A stretch of DNA of 10,502 nt from Candidatus Uhrbacteria bacterium (lineage in GTDB: Bacteria > Patescibacteriota > Patescibacteriia > UBA9934 > GWF2-40-263). The stretch covers positions 1 through 10,502 of the forward strand of contig JACQSJ010000029.1 in NCBI GenBank assembly GCA_016205995.1, read 5' to 3'. This document shows positions 5,276 through 10,502 of the stretch, one piece after another (positions within the stretch are counted from its first letter, which is position 1; each line of letters begins with the position of its first letter). The notes beneath the pieces are model-generated. The model was given only the letters and a program-made list of their open reading frames with translations, did no database searches and was not told where the DNA came from. The translations under genes and the position numbers were made by a program.

Positions 5276-5297
5276 AGACGCCCCCCCGGCGTCTTTT
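5276..5297 (+). terminator. Intrinsic terminator of the GxxH-motif gene
   Basis: A 7-bp stem (5276-5282 with 5288-5294) with a CCCCC loop is followed by a TTTT run ending at 5297. It begins 7 bp after the stop codon. Confidence 0.8.
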
Positions 5298-5331
5298 CAT
5301 TTACGCCGCGTTCACCCACACCCCTGCGATA

Positions 5332-5340
5332 TGTTACTAT
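5332..5340 (+). promoter_or_regulatory. Extended -10 promoter of the Fn3-like gene
   Basis: TGTTACTAT is a TGn extended -10 and no -35 is evident. The predicted start is near 5347, only 2 nt before the ATG at 5349, so the message would be essentially leaderless. Confidence 0.5.
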
Positions 5341-5348
5341 TTGCGCGT

Positions 5349-5807
5349 ATGAAATACACCATTCTCCTCATCGTTCTTCTTGCCATGGCCGGCGCGGGAT
5401 ATGCCTGGTGGTCGGCAACGCCGCGTATCGATTCCACGGGCAAAATCCACGCAAGCCTCTACGAAGGCGCTTCTGATTCCTGGGATCCACAGATGCAAGT
5501 TCTCCCGTTTGAGCGCGCTCCCTCGACAACCCTCACTCTACGGTGGCAACCGCCACAGGAAACGTATAACCACTTTGTCGTCACAATCAGCACCGTGGAT
5601 GGGACGGCCGTGCGAAAAGAATCTGGCGAACATGATCGACTAAGCCTGGACCCAGATGGACTCGAGCCTGATACGGAATACATCTTTGCCCTGCAGGCCT
5701 GCCTGGATCCCCGCTGCCAAGCCTGGCTCATCGGACAAGATGAATATCGAGGCACAACCGAAACAACAACCGAAACGACGATTGACAATTCCCTCGACAA
5801 TCTCTAG
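5349..5807 (+). CDS. Secreted or membrane-anchored fibronectin type III-like protein
   Basis: The 152-residue protein opens with a Lys followed by a strongly hydrophobic stretch (about 4-20), a signal peptide or N-terminal anchor. A single beta-sandwich-like domain follows. TLTLRWQPP (about 60-68), HFVVTIST and LEPDTEYIFALQAC match the spacing and hallmarks of fibronectin type III repeats: the Trp of strand B, and the Leu-x-Pro-x-Thr-x-Tyr pattern of strands E and F. The assignment is from pattern recognition and is moderately secure. The C-terminal tail is rich in Thr, Glu and Asn. Such domains usually mediate binding at the cell surface. Codon use is mixed, like the housekeeping genes. Its TAG stop forms part of the next gene's -10 box. 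The longer in-frame ORF from 4896 is a shadow of the preceding gene. Confidence 0.8.
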   Translation: MKYTILLIVLLAMAGAGYAWWSATPRIDSTGKIHASLYEGASDSWDPQMQVLPFERAPSTTLTLRWQPPQETYNHFVVTISTVDGTAVRKESGEHDRLSLDPDGLEPDTEYIFALQACLDPRCQAWLIGQDEYRGTTETTTETTIDNSLDNL

Positions 5808-5810
5808 ACT
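5782..5810 (+). promoter_or_regulatory. Promoter and leader of the 124-residue protein gene
   Basis: A perfect TTGACA (5782-5787), a 17-nt spacer and TAGACT (5805-5810). It overlaps the 3' end of the Fn3-like gene, whose TAG stop lies in the -10 hexamer. The start near 5817 would give a leader of about 92 nt. The leader includes a 5-bp stem (5859-5863 with 5868-5872) and a possible GGGG/CCCC pairing (5834-5837 with 5850-5853). Confidence 0.65.
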
Positions 5811-5908
5811 CGTTTTTATCTTGGCTTGCTTGAGGGGCTAGCCAGGGTTCCCCACCTAGGTACGTCTGTACCGCTTCCAACAACCGCTTCCCTCTGCTGG
5901 AGTTGCTC

Positions 5909-6283
5909 GTGCCCGAGTTGTCTCGTCAAGATTCCCCGCTGCTGCAGAACCCGCCCCCGGCGCCCATCACCGACCAGGCCACTCCGCCCCCGGCGCCGAT
6001 CGTCTTCTCGCGTCTGACGTGTGCTTCCGACCAGAAGTTCCTCGCCTTGCTCGACCACGAGGCGGGTCGCGCGGTCATCATCGAGATCCACGGGAAGCCC
6101 GGCATGTCCGGCCACGACCGGCGCGCGCTCTGGCAGGGATTCCAGGCTCGTGGGGTCAACATGACCCAGCTCGGCATCGCCGCCAAGGCCCTCGAGCGCG
6201 AGGGCTGGAACTGGCGCGAGGCCAGGATCTCCAGCGCCGTCCTCAAGGCCGCGCAGAGCCTCTCCCCGAAGGTGGCCCACTAG
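5909..6283 (+). CDS. Unknown protein with Pro-rich N terminus and helical C terminus
   Basis: I do not recognise this 124-residue protein. Its first 35 residues are Pro-rich and carry PPPAPI twice (about 15-20 and 26-31). From about residue 36 it appears folded: RLTCASDQKFLALLDHE, then a strand-like AVIIEI (55-60), then a helical Arg/Ala-rich part to the end. The segment QLGIAAKALEREGWNW (87-102) followed by ISSAVLKA vaguely resembles a helix-turn-helix, which is speculative. No signal peptide or membrane helix is seen. No ATG opens the frame. GTG at 5909 is preferred because GGAG (5899-5902) lies 6 nt upstream; TTG at 5903 or 5918 is possible. Codons are strongly G/C-ending. It has its own promoter and terminator. 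The overlapping antisense ORF (5816-6280) is low in complexity and lacks such signals. Confidence 0.7.
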   Translation: MPELSRQDSPLLQNPPPAPITDQATPPPAPIVFSRLTCASDQKFLALLDHEAGRAVIIEIHGKPGMSGHDRRALWQGFQARGVNMTQLGIAAKALEREGWNWREARISSAVLKAAQSLSPKVAH

Positions 6284-6296
6284 CCGCCAACGAGAA

Positions 6297-6314
6297 ACCA
6301 GCCTTCCGGCTGGT
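6297..6314. repeat. Perfect 7-bp hairpin after the 124-residue gene
   Basis: ACCAGCC (6297-6303) pairs with GGCTGGT (6308-6314) around TTCC. It lies just after the stop at 6283 and before the terminator at 6349-6382. No T tract follows, so it is a 3' stabilising or pausing structure at most. Confidence 0.45.
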
Positions 6315-6348
6315 CATCGACAATCTTCCTCCCCCATCACGGGGCTCG

Positions 6349-6382
6349 CCCGCCATAGCTCGCTCGAGCGACGGCGGGTTTT
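6349..6382 (+). terminator. Intrinsic terminator of the 124-residue gene
   Basis: CCCGCC (6349-6354) pairs with GGCGGG (6373-6378) around a loop that can form its own short GCTC/GAGC stem, followed by TTTT. The T run reaches the end of the convergent pyk gene (stop at 6381-6383). On the minus strand the hairpin follows the pyk stop directly but lacks a T tract. Confidence 0.75.
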
Positions 6383-7442
6383 ATAATTCCACCAACGACA
6401 CCTCACACTGGTCATCGTAGCAGGAGGCCTCCGCCTCTTTCACGATCTGCGCCATCATCTTCACGGCTTGCACCGGATACTTCCCACTAGCGGATTCTCC
6501 CGAGAGCATCACGGCGCTCGCACAATCGAACACTGCGTTGGCAACGTCGGAGACTTCCGCGCGAGTAGGCCGGGGGTTACGGATCATGGAATCCAGCATC
6601 TGGGTGGCGACGACGACCGGTTTGCCTGCATGCCGACTCGCGTGAATGAGTTCCTTCTGACGGATCGGTACTTCCGCGGCGTCAATCTCCACACCCAGGT
6701 CGCCTCTGGCGATCATGATCGCATCGGCGGCTTTGAGAATCTCGTCGAATCGATCAACCGCTTCGTGCTTCTCGATCTTCACGATCACCCGGGCGGCTGT
6801 CTTCCCCTTTGGGGTGTGCTGCTTGATGAGACGCTTGAGAGCTCGCACCGGCGTGGCACCCGTCACAAACGAGAGCGCGATCCATTGCACCCCCTTCTCT
6901 ATACCAAACAAAGCGTCCTCTTTGTCCTTGGAGGTAATGGCGGACACGCGAAGCGTAGAATCAGGAAAGTTCATCCCCTTGTGCGAGGTGACCTTGCCGC
7001 CATTCACGACCATTGCGTGGATGTTGCGCCCGACGATGCGCGTCACGACGAGCTCAAAAATCCCATCGTCAATGAGCACGCGATCACCTTTTTTGACGTC
7101 CTTGTGCAGGGACTTGTACGTGACGGGGAGTTTCCCTGCCAGGTACTTGTCCGTTGCCGTCGTAAACGTCACCAGGCTCCCTGCTGATAACTCGACCCCC
7201 GCCTCCGGGAGGTCGCCCAACCGAATCTTGGGGCCTTGGAGATCCCCGATGATCGGAATGGTCTTCCTTGCCTTCTTGGCTGCGGAACGGACCCTGCGGA
7301 TAAGACGTGCGTGGTCCTTGTGCGTGGCGTGAGAAAAGTTCAGCCTGGCCACGTCCATCCCCGCGCGTATCATTTTTTCAAGCACGGTTGGACTCTCACT
7401 TGCCGGCCCCACCGTGCACACAATTTTTGTTCGTCTTGTCAT
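6381..7442 (-). CDS. pyk: Pyruvate kinase lacking the C-terminal domain
   Basis: The enzyme transfers phosphate from phosphoenolpyruvate to ADP, the last step of glycolysis. The 353-residue protein shows the catalytic A and B domains with all main motifs: RRTKIVCTVGPAS (3-15), RLNFSH (33-38), GDLQGPKIR (66-74), VKIEKHEAV with catalytic Lys222 (221-229), MIARGDLGVEI (243-253), VATQMLDSM (278-286) and VMLSGESASGKYP (311-323). B occupies about 72-165. Typical pyruvate kinases run to about 470 residues; this one stops just after the A domain, so the C-terminal domain carrying effector sites and much of the tetramer interface is absent. The stop is clean, with no remnant downstream, suggesting a natural short form. 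It starts 2 bp after the htrA stop and is the last gene of nrdR-htrA-pyk. Confidence 0.96.
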   Translation of the reverse strand: MTRRTKIVCTVGPASESPTVLEKMIRAGMDVARLNFSHATHKDHARLIRRVRSAAKKARKTIPIIGDLQGPKIRLGDLPEAGVELSAGSLVTFTTATDKYLAGKLPVTYKSLHKDVKKGDRVLIDDGIFELVVTRIVGRNIHAMVVNGGKVTSHKGMNFPDSTLRVSAITSKDKEDALFGIEKGVQWIALSFVTGATPVRALKRLIKQHTPKGKTAARVIVKIEKHEAVDRFDEILKAADAIMIARGDLGVEIDAAEVPIRQKELIHASRHAGKPVVVATQMLDSMIRNPRPTRAEVSDVANAVFDCASAVMLSGESASGKYPVQAVKMMAQIVKEAEASCYDDQCEVSLVEL

Positions 7443-7444
7443 AG

Positions 7445-8668
7445 TTACTCGCCGTACTCGGCTAAGGTTACATCGATGTCAAGCTGTTCCGTCCCGCGCA
7501 AAATGGTCAGCGTCACGACATCCCCTGGCCGGTAGTCCGAGATGAGCTCCGCCAGTGCCCGGTCCTCGGTAAGTCTCTCCCCCATAACGGCGATGATAAC
7601 ATCCTCTTCTTTGAGCCCTGCCAGATCCGCCGGTGAACCCCCAAATACCCCGACCTCACCTGGCTGGTCGCCGGAAACAATGAGTGCGCCGACCTCATAC
7701 AGATTTTCGACCTCGCTTCCCTCCTCCGGAGCCACCAGCACATACCGTACGCCCAGCCATGGGCGCACGATGCGACCATAGGCCTGCACATCCTCCACCG
7801 CGCGCTTGGCCTCATTGATGGGGATGGCAAACGCCACAGACTCACCCTGGAAACTTACGGCCGTGTTGATCCCAATGACCTGACCCAAGAGGTTGATAAG
7901 CGGACCTCCTGAATTACCCGGATTAATGGCCGCGTCGGTTTGGATGGCTTGGTCGATCACCTCGGCATTGAACGAGTCTCCGGCTGTGACCCGTCGATTG
8001 ATCCCAGAGACAACGCCCTTGGTGACCGTGTTACGAAACTCAGAAAGGGTGTTGCCGATGGCGATAACCGTCTGGCCGATGCGGATGTCGTCGGAATCCC
8101 CCAGCGTCACGGTCGAAAATGCCTCGCCCTCCACGCGCAAGATCGCGATGTCCTGCAACGGATCCACATCAACGAGCTGGGCCGGCAACTCTGTCCCGTC
8201 ATTAGTCACGACAAAGTAGGAAGCCCCGTCTTCATCCACGACATGACGGTTGGTCAGCAAGTACCCATCTTGGGTGACAAAGAAGCCCGTGCCGCTGCTC
8301 ACCTCGACAAGCTCGGCCGCCGCCCCATCATCCAGCGTTTCCCCAAAATAGATTGACCCACCAAAATAACTCAAGGGCCCGTTTTGGATCTCCCCCCGCT
8401 CCTTTTTGACGACGATGCTCACCACCGCCGGGGTCACCCGCTCCACAACCGCAATCGTGGCGCTTTCCTCCTCAATTAACTCCACGATCCGAGACTCGAC
8501 GGCTTCAGGGGAAAGGTTCGTGGAAGAGGTGTCGAAGAGAGCAAAGGACCCAAGTTGGGAGCTCAGGACAAAGGTCGTGACGGCCCCGGCAACCGACCCC
8601 AAAATCGCGGAAACGGCGAGACCAATGACGAAGAGGGTTTGGGTAACTGATTTTTTAGGCTCGTCCAT
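7445..8668 (-). CDS. HtrA/DegP-type membrane-anchored serine protease with PDZ domain
   Basis: This is an S1C-family protease that degrades or processes damaged envelope proteins. The 407-residue product has an N-terminal membrane anchor (about 11-36), a variable acidic linker, a trypsin-like domain with the full catalytic triad, and one PDZ domain. The triad is His142 in LLTNRHVV, Asp173 in LQDIAIL and Ser253 in NPGNSGGPL. The PDZ domain (about 300-400) includes GSPADLAGLKEEDVIIAV. The active domain is predicted to face outward, as in DegS and HtrA homologues with one PDZ. It begins 3 bp after the nrdR stop and ends 2 bp before pyk, so all three are probably one transcript. No Shine-Dalgarno site is clear before the ATG. 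Antisense ORFs are shadows. Confidence 0.96.
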   Translation of the reverse strand: MDEPKKSVTQTLFVIGLAVSAILGSVAGAVTTFVLSSQLGSFALFDTSSTNLSPEAVESRIVELIEEESATIAVVERVTPAVVSIVVKKERGEIQNGPLSYFGGSIYFGETLDDGAAAELVEVSSGTGFFVTQDGYLLTNRHVVDEDGASYFVVTNDGTELPAQLVDVDPLQDIAILRVEGEAFSTVTLGDSDDIRIGQTVIAIGNTLSEFRNTVTKGVVSGINRRVTAGDSFNAEVIDQAIQTDAAINPGNSGGPLINLLGQVIGINTAVSFQGESVAFAIPINEAKRAVEDVQAYGRIVRPWLGVRYVLVAPEEGSEVENLYEVGALIVSGDQPGEVGVFGGSPADLAGLKEEDVIIAVMGERLTEDRALAELISDYRPGDVVTLTILRGTEQLDIDVTLAEYGE

Positions 8669-8671
8669 ACG

Positions 8672-9127
8672 TTATTTTCGTTTTTTCAACTTCTTCAGTT
8701 CTGACTCAAACGCGCCCACGTCCTCAAAGGAACGGTACACGGAGGCAAAACGGATATAGGCCACCTTGTCGAAATTCTTGAGGTGCTTCATCACGATCTC
8801 GCCCAGCTCCTGCGTGGTGAGCTGGCCACGACGCTTTTTCTGGACGTCCCGTTCGATTTTGTGAACCAGTTTTTGAAAGGCTTGGTCGGTAAACGGCCGC
8901 TTCTCCAGAGACTTACTCAACCCCCGCTCCAGCTTCTCGCGTGAATAGGCCTCTCGCCGCCCATCGCGCTTGACCACGGTGAGGTCCAACAGTTCCACCT
9001 CCTCCAGCGTCGAAAACCGAAACCCACACTTCTCGCACTCGCGGCGACGACGGATGCTTGACCCATCGGCGGCAATGCGGGAGTCCACGACTTTCGTATC
9101 TTTATGGCTACAAACGGCACAGTACAT
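8672..9127 (-). CDS. nrdR: Transcriptional repressor NrdR
   Basis: NrdR is a zinc-ribbon and ATP-cone repressor that senses nucleotides and controls ribonucleotide reductase genes. The 151-residue product has Cys3, Cys6, Cys31 and Cys34 as the zinc ligands, the signature DTKVVDSR (10-17) and SIRRRRECEKCGFRFSTLEE (24-43), the ATP cone starting VVKRDGRREAY (51-61), and the conserved KVAYIRFASVYRSF (121-134). The frame also opens five codons earlier, at a GTG (9142). The ATG at 9127 gives the family's usual opening of Met, one residue, then CxxC. The target nrd genes are not in the window. It heads the nrdR-htrA-pyk operon behind an extended -10 promoter (9162-9170). Confidence 0.95.
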   Translation of the reverse strand: MYCAVCSHKDTKVVDSRIAADGSSIRRRRECEKCGFRFSTLEEVELLDLTVVKRDGRREAYSREKLERGLSKSLEKRPFTDQAFQKLVHKIERDVQKKRRGQLTTQELGEIVMKHLKNFDKVAYIRFASVYRSFEDVGAFESELKKLKKRK

Positions 9128-9161
9128 AGTTCTATCGCTCACGATCGTTTACGGTTGCACC

Positions 9162-9170
9162 ATTATATCA
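9162..9170 (-). promoter_or_regulatory. Extended -10 promoter of nrdR-htrA-pyk
   Basis: On the minus strand the block reads TGATATAAT: a perfect TATAAT with an extended TGn. No -35 match occurs at 17-18 nt, because that region lies within the ftsZ terminator hairpin. The start near 9155 gives a 28-nt leader to the ATG at 9127. Confidence 0.7.
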
Positions 9171-9195
9171 AAAACGACCCGCTTGTGGGTCGTTT
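9170..9195 (-). terminator. Intrinsic terminator of ftsZ
   Basis: A perfect 9-bp stem (9187-9195 with 9172-9180) with a 6-base loop ends in TTTTT on the minus strand. It begins 5 bp after the ftsZ stop codon. The extended -10 of the downstream operon follows at once, so the two elements share bases. Confidence 0.85.
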
Positions 9196-9200
9196 GTGAC

Positions 9201-10418
9201 TTACATCATCTTCTTTCTGATAAACGCCGGGATTTCAATCTCCTCTTCTTCCTTCTGCGCCTGGGCTGGAAGGGGCATGGGCCGAGCTTTTGGCATCTCC
9301 ATCTTCTGAGGAGCTGGACGCTCCATGACAGGAGCCTGGAAATTCACCTTGGAGCGCTGTGGCTGTGGTTCCTCATCGCGGACACGCAGGTAGCTGTTGG
9401 CGGGCGGAGCCCAGGTACTTTGCGCTTGGACTTCAACGGTTCCCGGAGCTTTTGTGCGGCGTTCGCGCGAGTCAAACCCGGTAGCAACCACGGTAATGCG
9501 CACCTCCTCGTTCATTTCCTCATCAATGTTAGCACCGAAAATCACGCGAGCATCTTCGTCGGCGGAACCGGTGATCACCTTGGCTGCCTCGGCAACTTCG
9601 TGCATTCCCAGGTCTGTTCCCCCCGAAATCGTAAACAGAATCCCTTTGGCCCCATCGATCGAAAGCTCCAGAAGAGGACTCGCAATGGCCTGCTTAGCAG
9701 CCTCAACAGCTCGATTTTCGCCGGTGGCGCGGCCGATGCCCATGAGCGCGGAACCGGAACTTTCCATAATGGCTTTCACGTCCGCGTAGTCCACGTTAAT
9801 AAGGCCCGGGACGGTAATAAGCTCTGCAATCCCCTGCACACCCTGGCGCAGCACGTCGTCCACGACATTAAAGGCATCAATGAGGGATGTCTTTTTGTCG
9901 ATGATCTGAAGGACGCGGTCGTTAGGGATGGTAATGATCGCATCTACGTGCTGAAGGAGTCGTTCAAATCCATCATCTGCAATCCGCCGACGCTGGGCGC
10001 CTTCAAAGGTAAAGGGTTTGGTCACAACGGCCACAGTCAGCGCACCGATGTCTTTGGCAAGTTTTGCCACTTCCGGAATCGCCCCGGTTCCTGTTCCTCC
10101 TCCCAATCCGCAAGTGAGGAACACCATGTCCGCACCTGAGAGCGCCTCTCGAATTTCATTCTGGTTCTCCTCCGCCGCCCGAGAACCAATCTCCGGGTTC
10201 ATCCCGGCTCCAAGCCCACGCGTGAGCGTTTTCCCAATGGGAATCTTGCGAGGAGACAGGTTCTGGTTAAGCGCCTGAACATCGGTGTTCACGACAATGA
10301 ATTCAACCCCCTTGATGTTGTCCGAGATCATGCGGTTGACCGCTGCTCCTCCACCTCCTCCAATGCCAACGACCTTGATCTTGGCAAAGGTCTCGATGTC
10401 CGGCTTCACTTGGGCCAT
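9201..10418 (-). CDS. ftsZ: Cell division protein FtsZ
   Basis: This tubulin-like GTPase forms the Z ring at the division site. The 405-residue product has KVVGIGGGGGAAVNRM (15-30), the tubulin signature GGGTGTG (106-112), the T7 loop NVDYAD (208-213), which supplies the Asp residues for GTP hydrolysis by the neighbouring subunit, and the C-terminal globular domain to about 320. A Pro/Gln/Glu-rich linker (about 325-390) leads to the conserved C-terminal peptide IEIPAFIRK (394-402), the docking site for FtsA-type membrane tethers. The ATG at 10418 is preferred; the frame extends nine codons to a TTG at 10445, giving an unusual basic N terminus. Only AAGAG is seen upstream as a weak ribosome site. 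The gene ends at its own terminator. An ftsA gene, if present upstream, lies outside the window. Confidence 0.97.
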   Translation of the reverse strand: MAQVKPDIETFAKIKVVGIGGGGGAAVNRMISDNIKGVEFIVVNTDVQALNQNLSPRKIPIGKTLTRGLGAGMNPEIGSRAAEENQNEIREALSGADMVFLTCGLGGGTGTGAIPEVAKLAKDIGALTVAVVTKPFTFEGAQRRRIADDGFERLLQHVDAIITIPNDRVLQIIDKKTSLIDAFNVVDDVLRQGVQGIAELITVPGLINVDYADVKAIMESSGSALMGIGRATGENRAVEAAKQAIASPLLELSIDGAKGILFTISGGTDLGMHEVAEAAKVITGSADEDARVIFGANIDEEMNEEVRITVVATGFDSRERRTKAPGTVEVQAQSTWAPPANSYLRVRDEEPQPQRSKVNFQAPVMERPAPQKMEMPKARPMPLPAQAQKEEEEIEIPAFIRKKMM

Positions 10419-10450
10419 AGAATGACTCTTATTACGCTTGAACAAATCAT

Positions 10451-10477
10451 GTGCTCAAAATTCGCTACACTGAGCAC
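10451..10477. promoter_or_regulatory. Inverted repeat upstream of ftsZ (operator or leader hairpin)
   Basis: GTGCTCA (10451-10457) and TGAGCAC (10471-10477) are perfect inverted copies 13 bp apart, 33 bp upstream of the ftsZ ATG. No T tract follows the hairpin on either strand, so it is not a typical terminator. It could be an operator or a leader hairpin. The ftsZ promoter is not clear; a TTGAAT lies nearby on the minus strand but without a good -10. Confidence 0.4.
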
Positions 10478-10502
10478 AAAAATCATTCAACACTTTAACA
10501 CC

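Noticed and set aside
5816..6280. 154-residue minus-strand ORF
   Set aside because: It is Gly/Arg/Asp/Leu-rich and of low complexity, with no promoter or ribosome site seen. The opposite strand has a promoter, GGAG site and terminator around the 124-residue frame.
8970..10139. 389-residue plus-strand ORF
   Set aside because: It lies antisense across nrdR and ftsZ, both unmistakable, and spans the intergenic terminator and promoter; its composition is that of a shadow frame.

Overview
The window looks like chromosome from a small-genome bacterium, most plausibly a member of the Candidate Phyla Radiation (Patescibacteria) with moderate to high GC. This is inferred from the gene set and style: a short coiled-coil hypothetical, single-gene units, few Shine-Dalgarno sites on housekeeping genes, and a pyruvate kinase without its C-terminal domain. 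It was not tested against a database. TGA is used as a stop by infC and two other genes, so the standard bacterial code fits and the UGA-glycine CPR lineages are unlikely.

Layout. Positions 1-29 hold a terminator for a plus-strand gene lying left of the window. On the minus strand follow a 61-residue membrane protein (100-285) and smpB (375-821). A nearly perfect 38-bp inverted repeat (831-933) separates smpB from the divergent infC-rpmI-rplT translation cluster (1005-2150). Next come an Ala/Pro/Glu-rich membrane-anchored protein (2285-2839), a convergent coiled-coil protein (2878-3228, minus), an RsuA/RluB-type pseudouridine synthase homologue whose catalytic Asp position is Ser (3270-3938), a tRNA-Asp (3973-4050, minus), a membrane-anchored protein with GxxH motifs resembling the TIKI/TraB/ChaN superfamily (4228-5268), a secreted fibronectin III-like protein (5349-5807), and an unknown 124-residue protein (5909-6283). 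The right third is entirely minus strand: ftsZ (9201-10418) with its own terminator, then a tight operon nrdR-htrA-pyk (9127 down to 6381).

The housekeeping content covers trans-translation (SmpB), initiation (IF-3) and ribosome assembly (L35, L20), cell division (FtsZ), control of ribonucleotide reductase (NrdR), envelope proteolysis (HtrA) and glycolysis (pyruvate kinase).

The main structural observation is that two gene styles are interleaved. Several ordinary genes appear to start from extended -10 or consensus promoters only 2-5 nt upstream of the ATG, so they would be nearly leaderless. Four poorly recognised genes (100-285, 2285-2839, 4228-5268, 5909-6283) have strongly G/C-ending codons, longer leaders, clear purine-rich Shine-Dalgarno sites, and individual promoters; three also have their own terminators. 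They look like independent single-gene cassettes lodged between conserved genes. I saw no CRISPR array, transposase, phage gene or complete mobile element. No stretch over 300 bases lacks a gene.
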